A stretch of 64,000 nucleotides of DNA, from NCBI RefSeq assembly GCF_011039205.1, contig NZ_JAAKEL010000003.1, positions 186,001-250,000 of the forward strand, in the 5' to 3' direction. Of this stretch, positions 32,557 through 41,732 are shown one piece after another. The stretch is from Dysgonomonas sp. ZJ279. GTDB lineage: Bacteria > Bacteroidota > Bacteroidia > Bacteroidales > Dysgonomonadaceae. The translations under genes and the position numbers were made by a program. A model generated the notes under the pieces. The model was not told where the DNA came from. It was given only the letters and a program-made list of their open reading frames with translations, and made no database searches. The number at the start of each line of letters is the position of its first letter. Within the stretch, counting starts at the first letter, position 1.

Positions 32557-34740
32557 GATTACAAACCATGTATAAGAATCCGGTTCTATGCTAAAGGTTA
32601 AATCGGCAGAAAAGTCACGATTCAATTTATAATTCCTCGGACTGCTATCTTTCTCACTTATAGTTGCGTTATCGGTTAAACCTGTATAGTAAAGAGGAAG
32701 TTTAATCGTTCGGGTTATCTTTTCTTTAGTGGGATTGTAAAGCATAACGAATCCTCTTTCTTTCAGATTCGGGTCAGCATGCAATATTCCATCCCAGTCG
32801 CGACCGTCGGCTCTGCGTAAGTGTATAATATCGGCATTGAGTATATCCCTGTATTTCTTATACCAGTCTATTACAGCGATTACAGTTTGTTTTGTCTCTT
32901 CGGTATCGTATAGGCGAGGGCCTCTGTAACATGCCTGTATTCCTGCACCATAATATTGTATCATCAAGGCTCTGTAATCGTTAAGATGGTCATTCAGTGG
33001 CTCTAAAACTGCATCTGCTTTCCCTCCGTGATAAGCAGTGAGAGGAACAAATCCCCATCCCATCGAAGGTGTCTTGTCCCAAGTACCGTCAAATATATTC
33101 TGGCGGTTGAGTATTCGTTGCTGTTCGCGGGATAAAGCGAAATTAACCTCTCTGTATCCCAGTGCTATTTTGTTTGCCCCATCGAGGAAATACCAGTCGG
33201 GTGCATTTACATACACACCATTCTCGTTCATCCAGTGAAAAAGGCTCTTTTGCATGTTCATCTGAGCCCATTGCGAATCATCTAAGCCCTTGTGACCGGG
33301 ATGTGTTGTAGAAGCGCATACATCGCCCGGATAAGGTCCGTCCATTTCGAGTATATCGAAGCCTGTATTTTTGAAGAAGTCGATAATTGCCTGATAGTAT
33401 TTTTGACCCCATTCGCTGGCAAAGCAAGGTGCATTACCGAAAAATGCGCCGCCCGGTTTTCCTGTCTCTGCGCTGATAACGTCGGTCTCAGGCGCTATGG
33501 TTCTTGAACTGAAGAGCGTATATCCTCCGATTTTCACACCCTTGCTATGTGCATAATCCGCTATCGCTTTCCAACGATTATGATTTTCAGTGGTATTTTC
33601 TTCGATGTTCAGATTGCTTCCGAAACTCAAAATAAGAGCTTCGTATCCTGTCGCTGCACATTGATCGATGGCAGTATATACTTGTTTGTCGTCTTTACTC
33701 ACAAGGTGCATAAATATTGGGTTGCTTGTGGTCCATGGAGCAATAGTCCGATACATCTTTTTAATAGCTAATCCTCTGCGTTCTCTGTCGTAGCTATCCA
33801 TTAGTAACTCATTCGTACGAAGGGATTTAAATGTTTCGTTAGGTAATAAAGTGACATCACTTACTTTTTCAGGGTATACTTCAAGCAGGCAGGGTGTATT
33901 GAAATCGTAGTTAACCTGCGATGTATAACTTTTGTCTATTTTCCAATGCGTTGTCTGATCGCTAAGAGGATATTGCATCGAGTTGTTGTATGCGTAATTT
34001 GTCTCGATATAAATACCTGCAGGCTTCTTCATTTGTTCGGGTTTGCCTACTACTGCACTTTCTTCTTCGACAACGGCTAGAATTTCGTTAATTACCCTAT
34101 TAATAGTTACAGATCCGGTGGTATTATTTTTTATTTCGACAGATTTATTAATAAGGGGGATGCCATCATACAGTTCGTATCGAACATATACATCTATACC
34201 TTTTAATTCATTTAATGATGATTGATATTTAAAAGATAGAACTTTGCCTGTCGGGGCTTGTTTATTTGCTGTCCAAAAGTCGGTTTTCCAATCGAGGATC
34301 AACTTAATATCGTCAATGTTATAAGATACATAATTGAAGACAGAATCACCTTTTTTGAAGCTTTCGATCCATTGGGGTAGAAGATAAGCATTTTCTGTTT
34401 GCCCATATAGACCACCTACATAATAGTCTTTACCATTTATATTTACCATCGCTTCAGGTTTTACAGCCCTTAGCAATTGTTGCCCGTTGATGAGGTTTTT
34501 ATAATCTATACATGCTACATCGGGGGCAATGCGAAAAGAACGTTTTACAAGTCCGTTATATAGAATAATATCTTTACCATTATGACTTTGATAGATCTCG
34601 GCTTTGGCACTTTTGTTATTTAATAACCAGTCAGTGGTCGCATTTTTGTTATCATATTCTGTATTCCAACGAGGTAATTGTTGGGCAAAAGAATTAGCAA
34701 AGAATAAACATAATAGTGGTAAAAGAATTAAGTTTTTCAT
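32548..34740 (-). CDS. Putative secreted alpha-galactosidase-like (clan GH-D-like) glycosidase
   Basis: From the ATG at 34740 the protein has 730 residues with a signal peptide (MKNLILLPLLCLFFANSFAQ); an upstream ATG at 34782 would bury this. An N-terminal beta-sandwich (about 20-290) leads into a TIM-barrel: SFGSNLNIEENT, then HSKGVKIGGYTLFSS, GFDILEMDGPYPGD with Asp467 at a strand end where clan GH-D enzymes have the nucleophile, and YFLDGANKIALGYREVNF. A small beta domain ends it (SIEPDSYTWFVIRE). It resembles GH27/GH36 alpha-galactosidase-like enzymes, but I cannot name the family. It follows the beta-1,6-glucan locus on the same strand, beyond a terminator and a 201-bp gap. Confidence 0.65.
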   Translation of the reverse strand: MKNLILLPLLCLFFANSFAQQLPRWNTEYDNKNATTDWLLNNKSAKAEIYQSHNGKDIILYNGLVKRSFRIAPDVACIDYKNLINGQQLLRAVKPEAMVNINGKDYYVGGLYGQTENAYLLPQWIESFKKGDSVFNYVSYNIDDIKLILDWKTDFWTANKQAPTGKVLSFKYQSSLNELKGIDVYVRYELYDGIPLINKSVEIKNNTTGSVTINRVINEILAVVEEESAVVGKPEQMKKPAGIYIETNYAYNNSMQYPLSDQTTHWKIDKSYTSQVNYDFNTPCLLEVYPEKVSDVTLLPNETFKSLRTNELLMDSYDRERRGLAIKKMYRTIAPWTTSNPIFMHLVSKDDKQVYTAIDQCAATGYEALILSFGSNLNIEENTTENHNRWKAIADYAHSKGVKIGGYTLFSSRTIAPETDVISAETGKPGGAFFGNAPCFASEWGQKYYQAIIDFFKNTGFDILEMDGPYPGDVCASTTHPGHKGLDDSQWAQMNMQKSLFHWMNENGVYVNAPDWYFLDGANKIALGYREVNFALSREQQRILNRQNIFDGTWDKTPSMGWGFVPLTAYHGGKADAVLEPLNDHLNDYRALMIQYYGAGIQACYRGPRLYDTEETKQTVIAVIDWYKKYRDILNADIIHLRRADGRDWDGILHADPNLKERGFVMLYNPTKEKITRTIKLPLYYTGLTDNATISEKDSSPRNYKLNRDFSADLTFSIEPDSYTWFVIRE

Positions 34741-34771
34741 AGTAAATCCGGTTTTTAGTATTAGCAGTTTA

Positions 34772-34779
34772 CAAATATA
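34772..34779 (-). promoter_or_regulatory. Candidate -7 box (TATATTTG) for the 32548-34740 glycosidase
   Basis: The minus strand reads TATATTTG 32 bp before the chosen ATG. With the terminator at 34837-34868 just upstream it suggests independent transcription from the glucan locus. Confidence 0.45.
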
Positions 34780-34836
34780 CAATTTGTAAATTATTTATTA
34801 TTGTAAAAAGTTTGGAGAATGGTGAACTAATAAAAA

Positions 34837-34868
34837 GACAGGACCAATATAACACTATTAGTCCTGTC
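34837..34868 (-). terminator. Terminator after the GH3 gene
   Basis: An 8-bp stem GACAGGAC/GTCCTGTC with a 16-nt loop. On the minus strand it is followed by TTTTTATTA. It lies 74 bp past the GH3 stop codon and would end the glucan-locus transcript. Confidence 0.7.
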
Positions 34869-34941
34869 CGAATTTACTTTTCTTATGCTTCAATTGCAGC
34901 ATAAAGAGAACGAATAACTTGTTTAAAACAATCTTTATATA

Positions 34942-37161
34942 TTATTTCAAGTCAAAAGCGACTTTACTCTTAATATCTGTAGACGAAGCACCTACTAAAG
35001 CCTCAAATTTACCTGATTCGGCAACCCAATCGTGTTTGTCGGCATCGAAGAAGCTAAGAGCAGCTTTGTCGATAGTGAATGTCACTGTCTTTTCTTCACC
35101 AGCTTTTAAACTGATCTTATCAAAAGCTTTCAGTTCTTTTACAGGGCGGGGCAGTGATGATTTCAGATCACTGATGTATAGTTGAACGATTTCTTGCCCG
35201 TCTCTGTTTCCAGTGTTTTTTACCTTCACAGAGAAAGTAATCTTATCGCTTTCTGCCATTTCTTTTTTGTCAGCTGATACTTTACCATATTGGAAAGTGG
35301 TATAGCTTAGACCGTGTCCGAAACTGAACAGAGGTTTGATCTTCTCTTTGTCCACCCAACGATAACCGACGAAGATACCTTCGTTGTATGTTATTTCGCC
35401 ATTGCCCGGGTACTCACCTAATGTGTGAGCTCCATTGTCTTTTAAGCTGACAGGGAATGTAAACGGAAGTTTGCCCGAAGGGTTTACATCGCCTACTAAT
35501 ACAGAGGCAATTGCATTTCCTGCTTCTGTCCCTAAATACCAAGCTTGAACAATTGAAGGTACTTCATTAACCCAAGGCATTGCCACTGCGTTACCCGAAA
35601 TGTTTACAAAAACAAGGTTCTTATTAACTTTAGCCAATTCAGCTATCACTTTGTCCTGACCATAAGGTAGTCCCAACGATGCGCGGTCATTACCTTCGCA
35701 GTCTTGCCCGTCATTTTTGTTTAAGCCTCCAATAAAAATAACTACATCAGCATCTTTAGCTACTTTGCATGCTTCGGCAATTAATTCATCGGCAGAACGA
35801 TTGTCTGTAATATTTTGACCTGTACCTAACCCATCTTGTCCGCCTGATGTTTCACCTACATATCCGCGTGCATATATTACTTCAGCCTCACTTCCTACAC
35901 GTTTTTTAATTCCGTCCAAAGGCGAAACTTCATATTTAGCTTTTAGTGAAGAACTCCCTCCTCCAACGGTCATTATCTTGATTGCATTTTCACCTATTAC
36001 AGCTATTTTTTTAGTCTTACTCAAATCGATAGGTAAGACATTATTCTTATTTTGCAATAAGACAATACCATCTTGTGCAATTTTACGTCCGGCTAATGCG
36101 TGTTCTTCTGTTGCGAACGATCCCCAAGGACGTGTTGTATTCATCGTAGTGCGGAATACCATGCGAAGTATGTTACGTACTTTCTTATCTACTTCTTCCT
36201 CCTTCACTTCACCCGATTGGAGAAGTTTGAGAAATGGTTTTGCTAAGAAATAATTGTCGTAAGCATTCGAAGCGCCCATTGTCAACCCATCTGTCCACGA
36301 ACCGAATTCCATATCCAGTCCATGATAGATTGCTTGTTTGGTATCGTTTACGCCGCCCCAGTCTGATACAACTACTCCGTCGAAACCCCACTCACCACGA
36401 AGAATATCATTCAATAGATATTCGTTTTGGCATGCCCATTGATCTTTGTACTTATTATAAGCACCCATTATAGCCCATGCTTTACCTTCCTGAACTGATG
36501 CTTTGAAAGCAGGTAGATATATTTCGTACAAAGTGCGGTCATCTACATTTACATTTACTGTATGACGATCTATTTCCTGATTGTTCAATGCGAAATGTTT
36601 TACACATGCAGCTACACCATTCGACTGTACGCCTTGTATATAGGGTACAACCATGCGCGAAGCAAGCATAGGGTCTTCACCCATATATTCGAAATTGCGA
36701 CCATTTAACGGTGTGCGGTAGATATTAACACCGGGTCCTAGTAATACATTTTTATTACGATAGCGTGCCTCTTCTCCTATTACTTTTCCATAAAGAGCCG
36801 ACATATCTGTACTCCACGAGGCTGCAAGGCATGTTAGTGCAGGGAATGCAATACATGAGTCATTGGTCCATCCGGCCTGATCCCATTCGTCCCAAAGCAC
36901 TTCCGCACGGATGCCGTGAGGTCCGTCGGTCATCCAATTTTCGGGAATTCCTAAACGGGCTACACCTGCAGAACTGAATTTTGACTGAGCATGACATAGA
37001 GCGACCTTTTCTTCTAATGTCATCCGAGAAAGGGCATCTTCTATTCGCTGTTCTATTGGTTTTGTATCATCTAAATAAACAGGTAATTTATTTTGTGCCG
37101 TAGTATTGACACAGATGCCTATTGAAAATAGAACCAGAAGTGATTTAATTGGTTTAAGCAT
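34942..37161 (-). CDS. GH3 beta-glucosidase, secreted
   Basis: A 739-residue glycoside hydrolase family 3 enzyme. Signal peptide (PIKSLLVLFSIGICVNTTAQ), N-terminal TIM-barrel with LGPGVNIYRTPLNGRNFEYMGEDP and the nucleophile Asp267 in GVVVSDWGG, then the alpha/beta sandwich (IAVIGENAI, SVLVGDVNPSGKLPFTFP) and a C-terminal fibronectin-like domain. It should release glucose from the non-reducing ends of beta-glucan oligosaccharides in the periplasm. It is the last gene of the SusC-SusD-GH30-SGBP-GH3 series, as in the fungal beta-1,6-glucan loci I recall from Bacteroides, which points to gentio-oligosaccharides. A 171-bp gap precedes it, so it may also have its own promoter. Confidence 0.95.
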   Translation of the reverse strand: MLKPIKSLLVLFSIGICVNTTAQNKLPVYLDDTKPIEQRIEDALSRMTLEEKVALCHAQSKFSSAGVARLGIPENWMTDGPHGIRAEVLWDEWDQAGWTNDSCIAFPALTCLAASWSTDMSALYGKVIGEEARYRNKNVLLGPGVNIYRTPLNGRNFEYMGEDPMLASRMVVPYIQGVQSNGVAACVKHFALNNQEIDRHTVNVNVDDRTLYEIYLPAFKASVQEGKAWAIMGAYNKYKDQWACQNEYLLNDILRGEWGFDGVVVSDWGGVNDTKQAIYHGLDMEFGSWTDGLTMGASNAYDNYFLAKPFLKLLQSGEVKEEEVDKKVRNILRMVFRTTMNTTRPWGSFATEEHALAGRKIAQDGIVLLQNKNNVLPIDLSKTKKIAVIGENAIKIMTVGGGSSSLKAKYEVSPLDGIKKRVGSEAEVIYARGYVGETSGGQDGLGTGQNITDNRSADELIAEACKVAKDADVVIFIGGLNKNDGQDCEGNDRASLGLPYGQDKVIAELAKVNKNLVFVNISGNAVAMPWVNEVPSIVQAWYLGTEAGNAIASVLVGDVNPSGKLPFTFPVSLKDNGAHTLGEYPGNGEITYNEGIFVGYRWVDKEKIKPLFSFGHGLSYTTFQYGKVSADKKEMAESDKITFSVKVKNTGNRDGQEIVQLYISDLKSSLPRPVKELKAFDKISLKAGEEKTVTFTIDKAALSFFDADKHDWVAESGKFEALVGASSTDIKSKVAFDLK

Positions 37162-37332
37162 AATTTATTATTTGATTATTTAATTACCGAAGTGTTTGTA
37201 ATATAACTATTCTCCATGTTTTATAGAAAATAACGTGAGCTCAAAATTAGCTTTATTTGATGAGATTTATTCAAATAATTGCTACAATCGAACTCACGTC
37301 GAAAAGTATTTATACTCAAACTCTATGGCATA

Positions 37333-38658
37333 TTATTTTTTCACAACAGTTAATACTGCTTGGTCATTTCCTTGACTTAAGTCTACCGTGAAAACATAGA
37401 TAGCCCCACTTTCAAGAGATTTACCTTCTACAATACCTAAATTGCCGGAGTCTCTTCCATTATCTCCATCTCCGATAAATATAATATCGCTGGTTGTGGT
37501 AAGTGTCGTATTTGAAAACTCACCACCCCATCCTTTTTGATGGAAGAACTTGAAATTAATATCGTCGGCGTTCACAGTCTTACCTGCTTCAAGAACGACC
37601 TGATATTTTTTATTGCCCATTGGCGCGAAACATAAGGCTCCATCAGGATTCCATCCCACAACATTACTACTTACTGATGGTTTGCCTATACCGTCGCCGA
37701 TTATCCAGATTGCTCCTGTTCCATCAGCTCCAAGAGTAGCTAAATTGCTACCATTGAGCGCTTCAATGATAAAATATTGATTGCTGGAGTTTGCAGTTAT
37801 TCTATAATTGCCGCTCATGGCTGCGAATGTAAGATTACCATCTGCATCTTTGTTGAAAAAAGCAGGATCTATCCACCAGTTATTTATATTACTGAAACCT
37901 GTAAATGTGATTTTTTGTTCTTTTGTTAGGTTTAAATCAATTTTGAAATTATTATCATCTACCTGTTGCATTATTTCTCCGTTTACTTTATATATAAGGA
38001 ATGGAGAAGCCTCATAATTGTAGGTATTTAAGATGATTGAATATTCACCTGCATTTATGTTCGAGAATGGAATTTCGTTTGTCGACCCTAATGTAATGGT
38101 ATTATCTTCCCATCCAAAAGTAAGTTCATTACCATATGTACCTACTTTAGGGGTTTTGATATAACCATTAACTTTTTGAGGAAAATTGTCGGTTACTTTA
38201 TATTGGTACAGTCCAATCCTTTCCATACGGTAATTTCCATTTGCAGTAACAAGTGTCAGATATGGATAATCGGGACGAGAAAGAGGCAAGTCATACGATT
38301 CTTCCGTAATGGTAAAATTAATATTTTGCAGAATTAGTTTCAATGTAGCTGTCCCATTTGGAGTATTGGCATTATATGGTATATATATCTTGCCTGAATA
38401 TTCTCCGTTTGTTTTTGTGCGGATAACTGTTTCAGAAACTTTCTCTTCATCAAAAAACAATTGGGCTTTTACTGTTGATAATGGGATTTCTGCATCTGAG
38501 ACATCAATAGTGAACTCCAGACTGTCGCCAAACATGGCACTACCGAATTGTGTTTTAGTATTCAGAACAGGGTTGCCTGGATTATCATCATCGTCACTAC
38601 ACGAATTAAACGTGATAATGGCTGATAGGATTAATATGATATATAAATATTTTTTCAT
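37333..38658 (-). CDS. Surface glycan-binding lipoprotein (SusE/SusF-like)
   Basis: A 441-residue cell-surface lipoprotein with lipobox FNSC (Cys20) followed by SDDDDNPG, the acidic stretch that exports lipoproteins to the surface in Bacteroidota. The rest is beta-rich: one or two Ig-like domains (SLEFTIDVSDAEIPLSTVKA near 47-66), then C-terminal SusE/F-like repeats beginning LTFAAMSGNYRITANSSNQY and ending AIYVFTVDLSQGNDQAVLTV. Such proteins hold glycan next to the SusC/SusD transporter. It is the fourth gene of the locus, 15 bp after GH30, in the position of the surface glycan-binding protein of beta-1,6-glucan loci. Binding residues cannot be identified by eye. Confidence 0.85.
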   Translation of the reverse strand: MKKYLYIILILSAIITFNSCSDDDDNPGNPVLNTKTQFGSAMFGDSLEFTIDVSDAEIPLSTVKAQLFFDEEKVSETVIRTKTNGEYSGKIYIPYNANTPNGTATLKLILQNINFTITEESYDLPLSRPDYPYLTLVTANGNYRMERIGLYQYKVTDNFPQKVNGYIKTPKVGTYGNELTFGWEDNTITLGSTNEIPFSNINAGEYSIILNTYNYEASPFLIYKVNGEIMQQVDDNNFKIDLNLTKEQKITFTGFSNINNWWIDPAFFNKDADGNLTFAAMSGNYRITANSSNQYFIIEALNGSNLATLGADGTGAIWIIGDGIGKPSVSSNVVGWNPDGALCFAPMGNKKYQVVLEAGKTVNADDINFKFFHQKGWGGEFSNTTLTTTSDIIFIGDGDNGRDSGNLGIVEGKSLESGAIYVFTVDLSQGNDQAVLTVVKK

Positions 38659-38673
38659 AATACGGATATTAAA

Positions 38674-40176
38674 TTATTTTTTCCATTGGTAAGAGACTAC
38701 AGCTTTAGCCGGTACATCATAGCTGAAATTATTTGTACCGTCATTCAAGACTATCGCTTTCGATTCATTCGTATTGTTGAGTAAAACAAAAGCGTAGGTT
38801 CCGTCTGTATTTTCGAAAGCAGTATATGTTATGCCGGAAGCTGTAAAGCCACTAGTGCCGATACGTGTCGCTCCGGGTTTTACTACTGAAGAAAGGTGAC
38901 CAACAATATAATAATGAGAATTTCGTGTGATTGTCTTATAATCTGATCTGTCTATATCGACAGCACCGTAACATGTTTGGCAACCGCCGTCACGATTAGG
39001 TCCTCGCTCACTATCCAGCATCAGGTTCCATACTATTACAGCTTTACACCAGTTGTTGATAGTGCCTAATGCTACCTCTTCCATATCATCCATTAATCGT
39101 TTTGTCAGATTATGTCCATCATTCCATGTGCCAATGGATGTTTCTGTAAAGATTAATTCTTTGTCAGGGCGTTTATTGTAAACATCTAGAAGCTCAGCTT
39201 TATCACCACCGTAGTTATGGAATGCTGCACCTGTTATAAATTTGGCTGCTGCTGCATCGTCATAAATTTTGATGGGATAATCGTTTTGATCTGCCATGTT
39301 ATCATAATTATAATTATGATCGAATACATATATTTTTGTATCAAGACCTGCAGCTACTAATTTAGGACCTAGGGCATCTCTAACGAAAGCTTTTTGTTCT
39401 TCCCATCCCATGAAAAGAGAGGCAGAGTTCCCCCTGTTTAAAGGCTCATTCTGAGGAGTGACAGCATCTACATTGATTCCGTTTGCAGCCATTGCTTGTA
39501 TCCATTTCACAAAATATGTACCATAGTCCTGATAATATTTAGGATTGAGTTGTCCGCTTGTCCATGAGTTATATGGTTGAAGATCTGTCAGATTATTTAC
39601 CTTCATCCAACGAGGTGGAGTCCAGGGAGAGCCTATTATCTTCAAATTCGGATTAATTGCCAATATTTCTTTCAGAATAGGAATAACGTATTCATTCTCC
39701 TCATTTTGTAAAGCGAAGTTTTCTATTCCTTTAGTATCACAGCAAGTGTATTCACTTAACGAGAAATCGGAGCATCCGATTGCAATACGTATATAGCTTT
39801 GGCCCATACCCTCTGTTTCGGAAAAAGTCTCTTTCAGAAATTTAGTTCTGTCAGCCTGAGCCATTTTCAATAAATTGAAACATGTAGAGCCTGTTATTGC
39901 TGCACCAAAACCGTCCATTGTTTGATAACGCTTTGTTGGGTCTAGTGTTATTATTGATGGAGACATGCTCGGTTTGTTGTTAAAACTGGCAGTCTTTTTG
40001 GCAAAATCGAGCGATCTGCTGTTTGTCGTAACATAGATTGTTACATCTCCTTTGCCGGGTACTTCGGGTGTGACTACAGGCGCTTCCGTTGGAGATTCTT
40101 TACCACAAGCTGTCGCAACACATGCCCAGCACAGAAGAATGGGTAATATCGTTTTTAATTTCATGTTATTTCTCAT
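38674..40176 (-). CDS. GH30 endo-beta-1,6-glucanase-like lipoprotein
   Basis: A 500-residue family 30 glycoside hydrolase with a lipoprotein signal (lipobox ATAC, Cys24), probably on the cell surface. A second ATG at residue 5 (40164) is an equally good start. The catalytic pair is visible: acid/base Glu244 in TPQNEPLNRG and nucleophile Glu345 in FTETSIGTW; YQTMDGFGAAITGS and GSPWTPPRWMK are further family hallmarks. A C-terminal beta domain (about 415-500) is normal for GH30. Its place between SusD and the glycan-binding protein copies the Bacteroides locus whose GH30_3 enzyme cuts pustulan-type fungal beta-1,6-glucan. Specificity is inferred from order; glucosylceramidase-like activity is the alternative. 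Confidence 0.93.
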   Translation of the reverse strand: MRNNMKLKTILPILLCWACVATACGKESPTEAPVVTPEVPGKGDVTIYVTTNSRSLDFAKKTASFNNKPSMSPSIITLDPTKRYQTMDGFGAAITGSTCFNLLKMAQADRTKFLKETFSETEGMGQSYIRIAIGCSDFSLSEYTCCDTKGIENFALQNEENEYVIPILKEILAINPNLKIIGSPWTPPRWMKVNNLTDLQPYNSWTSGQLNPKYYQDYGTYFVKWIQAMAANGINVDAVTPQNEPLNRGNSASLFMGWEEQKAFVRDALGPKLVAAGLDTKIYVFDHNYNYDNMADQNDYPIKIYDDAAAAKFITGAAFHNYGGDKAELLDVYNKRPDKELIFTETSIGTWNDGHNLTKRLMDDMEEVALGTINNWCKAVIVWNLMLDSERGPNRDGGCQTCYGAVDIDRSDYKTITRNSHYYIVGHLSSVVKPGATRIGTSGFTASGITYTAFENTDGTYAFVLLNNTNESKAIVLNDGTNNFSYDVPAKAVVSYQWKK

Positions 40177-40194
40177 TATATAAATTATTTAGGC

Positions 40195-41721
40195 TTAATA
40201 ACCAGGGTTTTGAACTAGATTAGGATTTTGGTCGATTGAGCCTTGTGGAATCGGCAGTCTGTACGAATTCTGATCGAAAGGATACATTTGAGGTTTTCGA
40301 CCCGAATCTTTTGCATATACAGCATTCATCACTTCTTCAACCTTACCTAGTCTAACTAAGTCGTACCAGCGTTGACCTTCGAATGCCAATTCTAAACGAC
40401 GTTCTTTTAGCAGGGCATTTTCCATTGAGCTTTTGCTGCTTTTATCAGATGAAGAAAGTTTAGCTATCCCTGCACGTGTGCGGATTCTATCTATAATAGT
40501 TGCTGCACCGGCTAAGTCCGGACCGTCTTTCATAATTAAAGCTTCGGCTTTTAGTAGCAGAACATCTGCATACCTGTATTTGATAATACTGCTATATGCC
40601 GAACGACATTTATACATAAAAGGATAGTTGTCTGACGGATAATAGTTACTCCATGTACACTTATAATATACAATAGACTCTTTATAGCGTATTAAGTCTC
40701 CCTCGTTCTCGAATGCCTTGATAAGATCGCGCGAAGGGGTTACCCATTTAGCCCACGTAAAATTATTATTCCAATTTACAAGGTCTCTACCGAACATCCA
40801 TGTACACCAGTTTCCACTTCCGGAGAAGAATTGTGCTTCTAAAATAGACTCTTTTGTATTTCTGGCTTTGGTATCGGTATTGGTTTCGTTCATGCCAAAC
40901 AGATCACTAAAATCAGTTACTAAATCTACACCATCCGCTGCAACCTGATCGCAATATTGAATCACTTTGGTATAATCTCTAAGTGGTTTTTCGGCATAAA
41001 CTTTAGCTAATATTGTGCGTGCTACAGTTTTGGTGAAGATAGTTTTATCTGCAGCATTGTAATCGGGGGCTGCCGCAATAGATTCTAATAAATCTGTTTC
41101 TATTTGTTTGTAGGCCTCATCTTCTGTACTCTGCGACGGGAAATATTGTGGATAAACACCTTCTATTGATTCTGAAGTAATATCTTCCGCCTCTGTTATG
41201 ATAACGGGAATACTGCCCCATAGTCGTACCATATCGAAGAGAATCATTGCTCTGAAAATCCTAGCTTCTGCTTTGTATTGTGCTCTTTCCGAGGATGTCA
41301 GTGAATTATCCTGAACATCATCAATGTTACATATTAGCTTATTTGCACGGGCTATATCTTCCAAATATCTGTTCCAGTCGCGTTCGATTATAGAATTAGA
41401 GCCTTCTATACTATTGGTTTCGAAAGGCATAACTTCAGCACCGGTTACTCCTGCATACGCATTGTCCGCGTGAGAGTCCGATATAATGAGAAAGTCGTTA
41501 TACCAATGCTCTTGGCGATCACGCATTCGCTGATATATTGTTACAAGATGGCTTTCTACTGCGGCTTTATCTTTAAAGGCCACTTTTTCTCCACTTTCAG
41601 TCACACCTTCAGTTACGTCCGAGTATGTATCAATAGGGTCGTAGTCCAATGAGCATGAAGTATTAGTGAGTATCAGGCACGAACTACATGCCAGTCCTAG
41701 AAATATATATTTTAGTTTCAT
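40195..41721 (-). CDS. SusD/RagB family outer-membrane glycan-binding lipoprotein
   Basis: A 508-residue SusD-like protein, the lid of the SusC transporter. The lipobox cysteine is most likely Cys23 (NTSCSLDYDP). N-terminal helices with TPR-like pairs (WNRYLEDIARANKLICNID, EARIFRAMILFDMVRLWGSIP) and the C-terminal KERRLELAFEGQRWYDLVRLGK are family hallmarks; it ends with the usual YRLPIPQGSIDQNPNLVQNPGY type tail. It binds oligosaccharide at the surface and delivers it to the barrel. SusC ends 11 bp upstream and GH30 follows 18 bp downstream, so all are in one transcript. Confidence 0.96.
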   Translation of the reverse strand: MKLKYIFLGLACSSCLILTNTSCSLDYDPIDTYSDVTEGVTESGEKVAFKDKAAVESHLVTIYQRMRDRQEHWYNDFLIISDSHADNAYAGVTGAEVMPFETNSIEGSNSIIERDWNRYLEDIARANKLICNIDDVQDNSLTSSERAQYKAEARIFRAMILFDMVRLWGSIPVIITEAEDITSESIEGVYPQYFPSQSTEDEAYKQIETDLLESIAAAPDYNAADKTIFTKTVARTILAKVYAEKPLRDYTKVIQYCDQVAADGVDLVTDFSDLFGMNETNTDTKARNTKESILEAQFFSGSGNWCTWMFGRDLVNWNNNFTWAKWVTPSRDLIKAFENEGDLIRYKESIVYYKCTWSNYYPSDNYPFMYKCRSAYSSIIKYRYADVLLLKAEALIMKDGPDLAGAATIIDRIRTRAGIAKLSSSDKSSKSSMENALLKERRLELAFEGQRWYDLVRLGKVEEVMNAVYAKDSGRKPQMYPFDQNSYRLPIPQGSIDQNPNLVQNPGY

Positions 41722-41732
41722 ATAGGTTTATT

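Noticed and set aside
37233-37299. Inverted repeat ACGTGAG/CTCACGT between the glycan-binding protein and GH3 genes
   Set aside because: Only 7 bp pair across a 53-nt loop, which can arise by chance.
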